A DNA stretch of 64,000 bases, from assembly GCF_021404465.1 (NCBI RefSeq), contig NZ_JABFTT010000004.1:1-64000 (forward strand), in the 5' to 3' direction. The translations under genes were made by a program, and so were the position numbers. Source of the stretch: Billgrantia zhangzhouensis (GTDB taxonomy: Bacteria; Pseudomonadota; Gammaproteobacteria; Pseudomonadales; Halomonadaceae). The notes beneath the pieces were generated by a model. It made no database searches. It was given only the letters and a program-made list of their open reading frames with translations, and had not been told where the DNA came from. The stretch's first letter is position 1; each line of letters starts with the position of its first letter. Shown here one piece after another: positions 47,071 to 55,091 of the stretch.

Positions 47071-50000
47071 TCACTCGTCTCCCAGCGCAAGCAGTGACGC
47101 GTTGCCGCCCAGCGCGGCGGTGTTGACGGTCACGGTCTTCTCCGTGGCGAAACGCAGCAGATAGTGCGGTCCGCCCGCCTTGGGCCCGGTGCCGGAAAGC
47201 CCCTGCCCGCCAAACGGTTGAACGCCCACGACAGCGCCGATGATATTCCGGTTTATGTATACATTACCAACGCGAATCTTCTGCGCAACGAGCTGTGCGA
47301 AGGATTCATTGCGGCTATGTACGCCGAAAGTCAGCCCGTAGCCCTTGGCGTTGATCGACTCGAGCACCTGCTCGATCTCGCTGGCCTTGTAGCGCACCAC
47401 GTGCAGCACCGGGCCAAACTGTTCCCGCTCCAGAGCGTCGATGGCGTCGATGCTGAAGGCGACCGGCGGCACGAATGTGCCATGTGCCGTATGGGCTGGA
47501 TCCAGGTGGGTTTCGGCCAGCAAGCGGCCTTCCCCCTTGAGTTTCTCGATGTGTGCCAGCAGGTTCTTGCGTGCATCCTCATCGATCACTGGCCCCACGT
47601 CGGTACCCAGGTCGCGGGGGTCGCCGACGTGCAGCTCGTCCATGGCGCCACGCAGGATCTCGATGACCCGGTCGGCCACGTCGTCCTGCAAATAGAGCAC
47701 GCGTAGTGCGCTACAGCGCTGGCCGGCACTCTGGTAGGCGGACTGGATTACGTCGGCCACGACTTGCTCTGGCAGGGCGGTGGAGTCGACGATCAGCGCG
47801 TTCATGCCGCCAGTCTCGGCGACCAGGGCCGGCAGCGGGGCGTTTTCGCGGGCCGCCAGGGCGCGATTGATGATCTGAGCGGTATCGGTGCCGCCGGTAA
47901 AGGCGACGCCGGTGATGCGCGGGTCGGAAGTGAGTACGCTGCCCACGGTGGGGCCGTCGCCCGGCAGCAGCTGCACCACGTCGCGTGGCATGCCGGCTTC
48001 GTAGAGCAGCTCGACCACGCGATGAGCGACGATGGAGGTCTGCTCGGCGGGCTTGGCCAGTACGCTATTGCCGGCCACGGCTGCCGCCACCATCTGGCCG
48101 CAGAAGATCGCCACCGGGAAGTTCCATGGGCTGATTGCAGCGAACACCCCCTTGCCGCTCAGCATCAGACGGTTCGATTCGCCAGTAGGACCGGGCAGCT
48201 CGAGCGGCTCGCCGAACTGCTCCTCGGCGCGCATGGCGTAATAACGGCAGAAATCAACCGCCTCACGAATCTCGTCGACGCCATCGGTGAGCAGCTTGCC
48301 GCCTTCGCGGGAGCACAGCGCCATCAGTTCGGCCAGGTTCTCTTCCATCAGGTCGCCCAAGCGACGAATGATGGCGGCACGCTCGGCTACCGGCGTGGCT
48401 TCCCAGCGCGGGAATGCGGCCCAGGCGGCATCCACCGCGCGAGCGGCCTGGTCGCGGCTGGTCCACTGCACGCTGCCGACTCGCTGACGGCGGTCATAGG
48501 GACTGAAAACCTCGTGCACGTTGGCCGGGTTGCGTTCCACCTCAAAGGCCAGTAGGGGCCCGACTTCGTAGCTGCGTTCCATGAAGCCCGACATGGCCTT
48601 CATCAGCGGTTCGTAATGGCTGCGCACGTTGAGGTTGACTCCCCTTGAGTTGCGTCGTTTTTCACCGTAGATGTCCTTGGGCAGAGGAATCCGAGGGTTG
48701 GAGAAGGTGCGGTACTGGCCCAGCGTTTCCACCGGATGCACGCACAGCGTTTCCACCGGCACCTTGGGGTCGACCAGTTGATGCACGAACGAGGAGTTGG
48801 CGCCGTTTTCCAACAGCCGGCGCACCAGGTAGGGCAGCAGATCCTTGTGCGCCCCCACCGGCGCATAGATCCGGCAATAGGTACCTTTTGGGGCACGTTT
48901 GAGTGCCGCATCGTAGAGCGCCTCGCCCATGCCGTGCAGGCGCTGGAACTCGAAGGGACGAGTGGCTTCGTCGGCCATTTCGAGGATGGTGCTGATGGTA
49001 TGGGCGTTATGGGTGGCAAACTGCGGGAAGATGCGACCGCGGGTTTGGTCGGAAAGCAGGAAGCGGGCGCAGACCAGATAGGCTACGTCGGTGCAGGCCT
49101 TGCGGGTATAGACCGGATAACCCTCGACGCCGAGCTGCTGGGATTCCTTGATCTCGCTGTCCCAGTAGGCGCCCTTGACCAGGCGTACGGGAATCTCGTC
49201 GCCCTGGCGTTCGGCCAGGCGGTTGAGATAGTGCAGTACCGGCAAGGCGCGTTTGGAGTAGGCCTGGACCACCAGGCCGAAGTGGCCCCAGCCCCTGCAG
49301 GCGTCGCTCTCGTAGACGGCGCGGAACACTTCCAGCGACAGCTCCAGGCGATCCACTTCCTCGGCGTCGATGGTCAGCGCCACGTTACGCTCGCGGGCCA
49401 TGCTCACCAGCTCGCGTACGCTGCCCACCAGTTCGTGCAGAATCTGCTCGCGACGGCCGAATTCGTAGCGCGGGTGCAGTGCCGAGAGCTTGATCGACAC
49501 GGAAGGCGCCGGGGTGCGTTCGGAGAGTTTGGTGCTGGTCAGGCCGACCCGCTGGATGGCCTTTGCATAGTCGTCGAAGTAGCGCTTGGCGTCGGCCCGT
49601 GTACGCGCCGCTTCGCCCAGCATGTCGTAGGAGTAGGTGTAGCCCTTGTCGAACAGCGGACGGGAGCGCTTCAAAGCCTCATCGATGTCGCGGCCGAGTA
49701 CGAACTGCTTGCCCATGATCTTCATCGCCTCGTACATGGCGCGGCGGATCACTGGCTCGCCCATACGATTGACCAGACGGTTGATGAAGCCTGAAGGCTT
49801 GCCGTCGCGCGGCTTGTCGAGGGTGACCACATGTCCGGTCATCAGCAGCCCCCAGGTGGAGGCATTGACCAGCCAGGAGTCGCTCTGTCCGACATGGGCT
49901 TTCCAGTCGGCGGGGCCGAGCTTGTCCTCGATCAGGGCGTCGGCCGTGGCCGTGTCGGGAATACGCAGCATGGCTTCGGCCAGACACATCAGCATCAGCC

Positions 50001-50262
50001 CTTCGTGAGTGTCGAGGCTGTATTGCTGCAGCAACTGATCGATCGTATCGACCGCGGTGTCCATTTCGCGCACCTCGCGGACCAGCTCAGCGGTCTTGCC
50101 CGCAATGCGCCGGAAATCCTCGGTATCGGCGCTGAGTACGTTGACCAGCTCCTTGACGAAGATCTCTTCGTCCACCACGTAGTGTTCGCTGATACGCGAG
50201 AACAGGCTATCGAGATCCTGCTGCCAGGTGGCAGCATTCAGCATGGTTTCGGCATTGAGCAT
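47071..50262 (-). CDS. putA: Bifunctional proline dehydrogenase/P5C dehydrogenase PutA
   Basis: 1063-residue enzyme that oxidises proline to glutamate. N-terminal arm and PRODH barrel (to about 510): SIKLSALHPRYEF, YWDSEIKESQQLGVEGYPVYTRK and the FAD site QFATHNAHTI. ALDH domain from about 570: WNFPVAIFCGQMVAAAVAGN, ETGGMNALIVDSTALPEQ (Glu) and SAGQRCSALRVLYLQ (catalytic Cys). The first 50-60 residues of trifunctional PutA, which hold the ribbon-helix-helix DNA-binding domain, are absent, so this is the bifunctional type and cannot repress its own gene. The ATG at 50262 has GGGGGA five bases upstream; an ATG at 50331 would add 23 unsupported residues. Confidence 0.95.
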   Translation of the reverse strand: MLNAETMLNAATWQQDLDSLFSRISEHYVVDEEIFVKELVNVLSADTEDFRRIAGKTAELVREVREMDTAVDTIDQLLQQYSLDTHEGLMLMCLAEAMLRIPDTATADALIEDKLGPADWKAHVGQSDSWLVNASTWGLLMTGHVVTLDKPRDGKPSGFINRLVNRMGEPVIRRAMYEAMKIMGKQFVLGRDIDEALKRSRPLFDKGYTYSYDMLGEAARTRADAKRYFDDYAKAIQRVGLTSTKLSERTPAPSVSIKLSALHPRYEFGRREQILHELVGSVRELVSMARERNVALTIDAEEVDRLELSLEVFRAVYESDACRGWGHFGLVVQAYSKRALPVLHYLNRLAERQGDEIPVRLVKGAYWDSEIKESQQLGVEGYPVYTRKACTDVAYLVCARFLLSDQTRGRIFPQFATHNAHTISTILEMADEATRPFEFQRLHGMGEALYDAALKRAPKGTYCRIYAPVGAHKDLLPYLVRRLLENGANSSFVHQLVDPKVPVETLCVHPVETLGQYRTFSNPRIPLPKDIYGEKRRNSRGVNLNVRSHYEPLMKAMSGFMERSYEVGPLLAFEVERNPANVHEVFSPYDRRQRVGSVQWTSRDQAARAVDAAWAAFPRWEATPVAERAAIIRRLGDLMEENLAELMALCSREGGKLLTDGVDEIREAVDFCRYYAMRAEEQFGEPLELPGPTGESNRLMLSGKGVFAAISPWNFPVAIFCGQMVAAAVAGNSVLAKPAEQTSIVAHRVVELLYEAGMPRDVVQLLPGDGPTVGSVLTSDPRITGVAFTGGTDTAQIINRALAARENAPLPALVAETGGMNALIVDSTALPEQVVADVIQSAYQSAGQRCSALRVLYLQDDVADRVIEILRGAMDELHVGDPRDLGTDVGPVIDEDARKNLLAHIEKLKGEGRLLAETHLDPAHTAHGTFVPPVAFSIDAIDALEREQFGPVLHVVRYKASEIEQVLESINAKGYGLTFGVHSRNESFAQLVAQKIRVGNVYINRNIIGAVVGVQPFGGQGLSGTGPKAGGPHYLLRFATEKTVTVNTAALGGNASLLALGDE

Positions 50263-50441
50263 AGGAATCCCCCGGTAATCACCCATTCCAGAACGGCCAA
50301 ACACCATGTGCGTGGCGCTCTGCCCGAACATGGGTGTGTCTTTCTTGACTGTAGGGCTGGTTGGAGGAGGCTGCTTGTCAAAAACCGGGAAGGATTTATG
50401 AATTTCGCGGCAGATTGCCGCAGAGCTGTTGAAATTAAGAC

Positions 50442-51254
50442 TTAAGTCGTATGTCGTAGACGGTTTGTGACTTCAAGGGTAGAGCGCTCCAAAACGGCGC
50501 GCCGGAGTTGGCTTGGCGGACAGCCGAACGTGCTGCGAAACGCATGCGTCAAGGCGCTCTGATGGGAAAAGCCGGTGTTCACGGCGATCTGGGATAGCGG
50601 CATACGGCTCTCCTCGAGCAGCCGACGTGCCGCTTCCAGCCGCCGCCGGCGTACGTATTGCCACGGAGAAAGCCCGGTCTGCTCGCGAAAACGGTTGCGG
50701 AAGTGAGCCTCGCTGAGACACGCCTGGGCGGCCAGGTCGGCCACGGAGATCGGTGAGGCCAAGTGCCGGTCGATGAAGCGATCGAGTTTGGCCAGGTCCA
50801 GGCGGTGCACGCTGGAATGGGAAGCCGTTCCGCCGAGCCTGGCATGCAGGCAGCCGAGGAAGGTGGCGGCCAGGCGGTCGTTCTGGGCGGCGCTCAGGCC
50901 CTTCTTGCCGTTGGCCTGTTCGAGCAGCAGAAACTCGAGGTAATGCTTGAGAGGGCTGTCCAGGGCGAAGAAACGAGGGGCATCGAAGAGGCGCGACAGC
51001 TCATGATGGTAGCCGGTGAGCGAGGGGGCATCGGCGGGCAGGTCGAGGATCAACTGGCGGTTTTCACCCTGGCCAACGTAGTAGTGCACGTGATTGGCGG
51101 GCACGATGCAGCCGGAGAAGGCGGAAATTGCACCGCCGAGGCCTTCGATCTCGAACTCCGCACGGCCCTGCAGGCCGATGACGATCTGGTGAAAGTCATG
51201 GGCGTGATGCTGGGTGGCGGTGTCGAGAAGAATCTGGCGTATGATGCTGGGCAT
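50442..51254 (-). CDS. AraC-family regulator, likely of putAP (PruR-like)
   Basis: 270 residues: N-terminal cupin-type sensor (HHAHDFHQIVIGLQGRAEFEIEG) and C-terminal double helix-turn-helix (SVADLAAQACLSEAHFRNRFREQTG; PLSQIAVNTGFSHQSALTHAFRS). It lies 180 bases upstream of putA on the same strand; the Pseudomonas PruR, an AraC protein, activates putAP in a similar arrangement, and putA here lacks its own DNA-binding domain. Proline sensing is inferred from the position. GGGAGG lies four bases before the ATG. Confidence 0.86.
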   Translation of the reverse strand: MPSIIRQILLDTATQHHAHDFHQIVIGLQGRAEFEIEGLGGAISAFSGCIVPANHVHYYVGQGENRQLILDLPADAPSLTGYHHELSRLFDAPRFFALDSPLKHYLEFLLLEQANGKKGLSAAQNDRLAATFLGCLHARLGGTASHSSVHRLDLAKLDRFIDRHLASPISVADLAAQACLSEAHFRNRFREQTGLSPWQYVRRRRLEAARRLLEESRMPLSQIAVNTGFSHQSALTHAFRSTFGCPPSQLRRAVLERSTLEVTNRLRHTT

Positions 51255-51307
51255 GGGGCCTCCCGCCTGTGGCTATCGCATTGAAGCTTACCATACTCGA
51301 CGCCTGC

Positions 51308-51688
51308 TCAACGCTTTGGCTGGTTGCGCTGTCGCTCTCTCAGGCGCTGGTGAGACGCCAGGTGATGGCGCAGCGCAGCTAGCTCATCGCGACCGGTCTT
51401 GTCGAGCAGGGGCTTGCCTTGGGCGAGCAGCCAGGGACGGCCATGCTCCTGCATCAGGCGCTGAGCCCGGCGCCTCACCCCATCGAGGTAGTCGTCGTGG
51501 CGAATGGGGTAGTTCATCACGATGTTCCACTCCGTCTCTCCAACCTTGTTCTCCAGGGCCTTGTCGAACAGTGCCAGCAGTTGCTCCGGCTCGGTGCGAT
51601 AGCGCGGCGTGCGCGAGAACAGCAGGATCAACACCATGCCGCCGATGACGAACAGGCAAACGGCGAAGATGAGCAAGAAGAGTGCCAT
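51308..51688 (-). CDS. Hypothetical single-pass membrane protein
   Basis: 126 residues. An N-terminal helix (LFLLIFAVCLFVIGGMVLILLF) anchors it in the inner membrane, followed by a cytosolic helical part (GETEWNIVMNYPIRHDDYLDGVR) and a very basic C-terminus (HQRLRERQRNQPKR). No family recognised. It lies between the AraC gene and a tRNA gene on the same strand. Confidence 0.72.
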   Translation of the reverse strand: MALFLLIFAVCLFVIGGMVLILLFSRTPRYRTEPEQLLALFDKALENKVGETEWNIVMNYPIRHDDYLDGVRRRAQRLMQEHGRPWLLAQGKPLLDKTGRDELAALRHHLASHQRLRERQRNQPKR

Positions 51689-51753
51689 GATGAGCCACGC
51701 TGGCGGAGAAGGCTGGCGGAAGGCACCAGGGGGTGTCAGCCCGCAGCGGGAGT

Positions 51754-51827
51754 TGGAGCGGGTGAAGGGAATCGAACCCTCGTCTTAAGCTTGGGAAGCT
51801 TCTGCTCTACCATTGAGCTACACCCGC
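51754..51827 (-). tRNA. tRNA-Gly (CCC)
   Basis: 74 bases with encoded CCA (51754-51756). Acceptor GCGGGTG/CACCCGC, D arm GCTC/GAGC with AATGGTA loop, anticodon loop TTCCCAA (anticodon CCC), T arm GAGGG-TTCGATT-CCCTT. It aligns with E. coli glyU, including the loop. The first pair of the anticodon stem (27-43) reads G-A rather than a Watson-Crick pair. It is the only tRNA in the window and is isolated from the rrn operon. Confidence 0.95.
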
Positions 51828-51927
51828 GGGCGGATTCGATAGTAAAACCAGGAGCTTGGGCTTTGCAAGCCGTTGTGTGCCTTTCTCATTCCTCTCGCGT
51901 TAAGTGATTGCTTTTCCGATCTTGCAT

Positions 51928-51983
51928 GGCGTGTGGCAAAGGCGAGGTAGCGTGAGGCGTGTGGCAAAGGCGAGGTAGCGTGA
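51928..51983. repeat. Perfect 28-bp tandem duplication
   Basis: Two identical 28-base copies, 51928-51955 and 51956-51983, each beginning GGCGTGTGGCAAAGGCGAGG. They lie in the 418-base gap between tRNA-Gly and the CBS gene, with no ORF of known type. Confidence 0.95.
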
Positions 51984-51989
51984 GATAAA

Positions 51990-52131
51990 AAAATTAACGA
52001 ACAGTGGCGAACTTTTTTGCTTGCTGCTGTCATACCTGATACAGGCAACAGCGCGATGGCAGTCGCTAACACTGTTGCTCTGGCTCGCAGTTTCGATCTT
52101 GCCGCCCATGACCCCATGGGCGGTTTTTTTT
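51990..52131 (+). ncRNA. Possible small RNA ending at an orphan terminator
   Basis: The terminator at 52102-52131 on the plus strand follows no plus-strand gene within 6.5 kb: tRNA-Gly and everything back to 45.5 kb are on the minus strand. The stretch before it contains GCAACAG (near 52045) and CTGTTGC (near 52073), an inverted repeat that could form a stem. A promoter could lie in the AT-rich GATAAAAAAATTAACG near 51984-51999. Short plus-strand ORFs exist (52017, 52021) but look unconvincing. The start is a guess. Confidence 0.3.
52102..52131 (+). terminator. Strong rho-independent terminator
   Basis: CCGCCCATG 52102-52110, loop ACCC, CATGGGCGG 52115-52123, then eight T. This is the best-formed terminator in the window and faces right, with no obvious gene on its 5' side. 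It could also insulate the convergent CBS gene, which is transcribed toward it. Confidence 0.9.
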
Positions 52132-52245
52132 CGTCAAGTACGACGCATGCAGAGCCGACCCGCCCGGAGGCGGCCGGGCGGTCGAGTGCGCTGGCTGATA
52201 CGGTTCGGCTTGGATGCCCGACGCTTCGGCCGGGCGATGATGGGC

Positions 52246-52653
52246 TCAGTTATGACGCATGCGCAGAATCGCGGTCAGAACGTCGCGACGGGTCACGATA
52301 CCGCATAGACGTCCTTGCTCGGTTACCGGGTAGACCTTGGGTTTTTGTCCCAGCATCTCCTGCGCCAGATCGGTAATGCTCTTGGTTGGCGAGACGGACA
52401 GGACCTCGTTGCGCATCAGCTCCTTGACCAGCGGCGCTTCGTCATTGAGATAGGCACTCTGTAACAGCTTGCCCAGTACGTCCTGTTCCGAGATGAAGCC
52501 GATGAGATTGTCATGCTCGTCGACGACCGGCACGCCGGGCAAACGATGCAGGGCGAGGCCTTGGGCCAGTGTGGTGATCGATGTGTTGCCGGTGACCCGG
52601 TAGCAATCCCGGGACATGATATCGCGAACGACGGTAGGGGCCCTGTTGAGCAT
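52246..52653 (-). CDS. CBS-domain pair protein
   Basis: 135 residues made of two CBS motifs: first from VRDIMSRDCYRVTGNTSITT to RLPGVPVVDEHDNLIGFISEQDV, second from VKELMRNEVLSVSPTKSITD to YPVTEQGRLCGIVTRRDVL. Stand-alone pairs bind adenosyl nucleotides and regulate partner proteins; the partner is unknown. AGGAG lies 7 bases before the ATG. It is alone on the minus strand. Confidence 0.88.
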   Translation of the reverse strand: MLNRAPTVVRDIMSRDCYRVTGNTSITTLAQGLALHRLPGVPVVDEHDNLIGFISEQDVLGKLLQSAYLNDEAPLVKELMRNEVLSVSPTKSITDLAQEMLGQKPKVYPVTEQGRLCGIVTRRDVLTAILRMRHN

Positions 52654-52878
52654 GGCGCATCTCCTTGTTTCGGTCGCTCTTGGCGGGACACTTTCAGCAT
52701 AGTCGAGCCGACTCGGATATAAGGGAAGTCTTCAACACCTTGCCAACGCTCTGGGCCGGATGCCGAGGCTGGCAACGAAGGAGGAACATGATCATGGCCG
52801 TGTGGCTCCAACAAGTCAGGAGTGTGGACTAGCTTGTAGGCAGGCTAGGCGAACCTGATGCCCAAGGGGAGGTGGGTC

Positions 52879-53409
52879 ATGGATGCACGCGAATACCTGG
52901 CAAGAAAGGGGCTCGATGGCAGTCGCGATGAGGAGCGCCCCAACACCCTGGAGGAGAAGGCCTGGGAGCGTGCGCGCCAGGCGGGCGGACACCAGCCGCG
53001 TGCGGGAACGCCCCACGACTGGGAGGATTGGGAGCGCTACCACGATAAGTTGGCCGAGGGCGCCGACACCATCGAGCAAAAGATCGATCACGAGGCCCAT
53101 CGCCAAGCCAGGGAAGAAGCGGAGAGCGTGAGTGAGGCCGAGCCCGTGGTGCGGGAGTACGTGCCGCCGAAAATCCATGAGAATTCGATTTCAGTCCAGC
53201 AGGCTCCGCAACCCGTGTCATCCCCGGGCCGGCAAGATTCGCCGACGCTGCGTTTCTCCTTGATGGCGCTGGCCCTGTTGCTGCCACCCTTGGCCGTCGG
53301 TCTATCGCGGGGCGGTGCTGGGCGTATCGCCATCTGCCTGCTACTCACGTTGCTGGGCTGGCTGCCTGGTTGCCTCTATGCCTGGTGGTGGTTGCGGCGC
53401 GGGGCTTAA
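52879..53409 (+). CDS. Membrane protein with C-terminal Pmp3/YqaE-like domain
   Basis: 176 residues. The first 120 are hydrophilic, acidic and rich in Glu, Arg and Ala, and likely disordered or helical (EYLARKGLDGSRDEERP, AWERARQAGGHQP). The last 50 contain two membrane helices in the Pmp3/YqaE pattern: ALLLPPLAVGLSRGGAG and LLLTLLGWLPGCLYAWWWL (LPPLxVxLxxG...LLTxLGxxPGxxxA). Pmp3 proteins are short proteolipids linked to salt and membrane-potential stress, normally only 50-60 residues. The long N-terminal extension is the unusual part. The ATG at 52879 has GGAGG six bases upstream. Confidence 0.78.
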   Translation: MDAREYLARKGLDGSRDEERPNTLEEKAWERARQAGGHQPRAGTPHDWEDWERYHDKLAEGADTIEQKIDHEAHRQAREEAESVSEAEPVVREYVPPKIHENSISVQQAPQPVSSPGRQDSPTLRFSLMALALLLPPLAVGLSRGGAGRIAICLLLTLLGWLPGCLYAWWWLRRGA

Positions 53410-53495
53410 CTGACTCCTTAACCTGCCTGGATGCTCGCTCTGCTCCTGGCTGGCATCTTCGTATCTATCATTGCCATCCTGTTTCTCTGACCTTG

Positions 53496-53710
53496 TATTC
53501 GAAATCGAACAGTGTTGTCGAAAAACGAAAACACGTCATGGGGCAGAGCCCAGCTTGCCGAAGACGCGAAGGCTGAGCGATTCTCGACCGCAGATAGACT
53601 ATAGTATGACGATTTGTTCGAACATTGACATTGCTCCTCATCTACCTCTGCGCTAATCTCGCTATCGTAAATCGAACATTTGAGGTTGTTTTTTGGCTGA
53701 AATCGAACAT
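53496..53710. promoter_or_regulatory. Cluster of GlpR-type operator sites
   Basis: The decamer AAATCGAACA occurs three times (53502-53511, 53669-53678, 53700-53709), the first in the inverted repeat TTCGAAATCGAA (53498-53509). TGTTCGAACA (53615-53624) is a perfect palindrome, and TCGTAAATCGA (53665-53675) is a spaced one. The half-site CGAACAT is the core of the E. coli GlpR (DeoR family) operator. A TATAGT at 53600-53605 could be the -10. The 593-base gap 53410-54002 thus holds the glycerol operon control region and the glpK remnant. A glpR gene is not in the window. Confidence 0.65.
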
Positions 53711-53786
53711 GGTGCCCTCTCTCCTGTTCGTTTTCCCGGCAAAACCTCCATGGCTACGACCCGACAAGAATAACAGGGCGAGGCTA

Positions 53787-53951
53787 ATGTCCTACTTACT
53801 CTCCATCAATCAAGGCACGACCAGTTCGCGTGCGGTTCTCTTCGATCGTTCGCTGCGTCCGCTGATCATGGCTTAGCGGGAGCTGACTCAATCATTCCCG
53901 GGCGACGGTTGGGTGGTGCATGGCGCCGAGGCGAGCTGGCTGGCCGGCTAG
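53787..53951 (+). pseudogene. glpK: Glycerol kinase glpK N-terminal remnant
   Basis: Translates as MSYLLSINQGTTSSRAVLFD, then RSLRPLIMA, stop (TAG 53874), then RELTQSFPGDGWVVHGAEAS and a second stop. This is the first 55 or so residues of glycerol kinase (GlpK begins with a strand, DQGTTSSR phosphate-binding motif, then REFxQxxPxPGWVEHD). The first stop sits where the family has Gln (CAG to TAG), and the remaining 440 or so codons are missing. It lies 51 bases before the glycerol ABC operon, so glpK was once the first gene of this cluster. Confidence 0.9.
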
Positions 53952-54002
53952 ACGTACGCGCCAGCTCAACAACGACTCAATAATGATGACAAAGAGTTCG
54001 GT

Positions 54003-55091
54003 ATGTCTCTGATACTTGAAAACATCGACCATGTGGTCAATGGAGCCACGCATATCGAGGGGATCAACCTCGAACTGGCTCCCGGCTCCTTCAACGTGCT
54101 GCTGGGGCGGACCTTGGCCGGCAAGACGACGCTGATGAGGATCATGGCGGGCCTCGAGGCACCAACCCGCGGCAGGGTATTGATGCATGGAGAGAACGTG
54201 ACGCGCAAGTCGGTGCGCAAGCGCAACGTCTCGATGGTCTACCAGCAGTTCATCAACTACCCGAGCCTGACGGTCTTCGACAACATCGCCTCGCCGCTCA
54301 AGTTGGCGCGCGTGCCGCGAGAGGAAATTCGCCGACGCGTGCTTGAGACGGCCAGGATGTTACATATCGAACATCTATTGGAGCGTTATCCGGCGGAGCT
54401 CTCCGGCGGCCAGCAGCAGCGCACCGCCATGGGCCGGGCACTGGTCAAGGACGCCGACCTGATCCTGTTCGACGAGCCGCTGGTCAACCTCGATTACAAG
54501 CTGCGTGAGGAGTTTCGTGAGGAGCTGCGCGAGCTGTTCAAGGCGCGCAACTGTATCGCCGTCTACGCTACCACCGAGCCCCATGAGGCGTTGGCCTTAG
54601 GTGGTCACACCGCCGTGCTGCACGAGGGGCGCCTGCTGCAGTACGGCCCCACCGAGGACGTCTATCATCGTCCCCGCGACGTGCTCACCGCCGAGATGTT
54701 TTCGGAGCCGCCCATCAATGTAGTGCCGGCAATGGTTTCCGGCTCCGAAGTGACCTTCGATCGCAATGTCCATTTTCCGCTCAACCGCGATCTGGCGAGT
54801 CTCACACCGGGCCAGTACCAGTTTGGCGTGCGTGCCTCGCACATCGGACTGCAGCGTCAGGCGGACGACGATCTCGAGCTGGACGTGACGGTCGATATCG
54901 CCGAGATCAGCGGCTCGGAGACCTTCCTGCACGTGCACAACGACCTCTTCCACTTGGTGCTGCACCTGGCCGGTGTGCATGAATTCGGTGTCGACCAGCG
55001 CATCAAGGTCTATTTCCCGACTCACAAGATCTATGCCTTCGACCGGCATGGCGACGTCGTGCACATTCCGGCACGGCCAGGAGCGCACTGA
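54003..55091 (+). CDS. glpS: Glycerol ABC transporter ATP-binding protein 1 (GlpS)
   Basis: 362-residue MalK-type ATPase with a C-terminal regulatory/TOBE part. Walker A is [13 protein letters not shown]-loop [18 protein letters not shown], signature [16 protein letters not shown], Walker [16 protein letters not shown]. The H-loop, normally VTHDQ, reads [12 protein letters not shown], so the switch His is missing. It forms a heterodimer with GlpT in the rhizobial glycerol importer. It is the first intact gene of the operon; its stop overlaps the glpT start by 1 base. Confidence 0.88.
   Translation: MSLILENIDHVVNGATHIEGINLELAPGSFNVLLGRTLAGKTTLMRIMAGLEAPTRGRVLMHGENVTRKSVRKRNVSMVYQQFINYPSLTVFDNIASPLKLARVPREEIRRRVLETARMLHIEHLLERYPAELSGGQQQRTAMGRALVKDADLILFDEPLVNLDYKLREEFREELRELFKARNCIAVYATTEPHEALALGGHTAVLHEGRLLQYGPTEDVYHRPRDVLTAEMFSEPPINVVPAMVSGSEVTFDRNVHFPLNRDLASLTPGQYQFGVRASHIGLQRQADDDLELDVTVDIAEISGSETFLHVHNDLFHLVLHLAGVHEFGVDQRIKVYFPTHKIYAFDRHGDVVHIPARPGAH

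Noticed and set aside
52017..52376. Short plus-strand ORFs near the orphan terminator
   Set aside because: They run through the terminator and lack Shine-Dalgarno sites; a non-coding transcript explains the region better.
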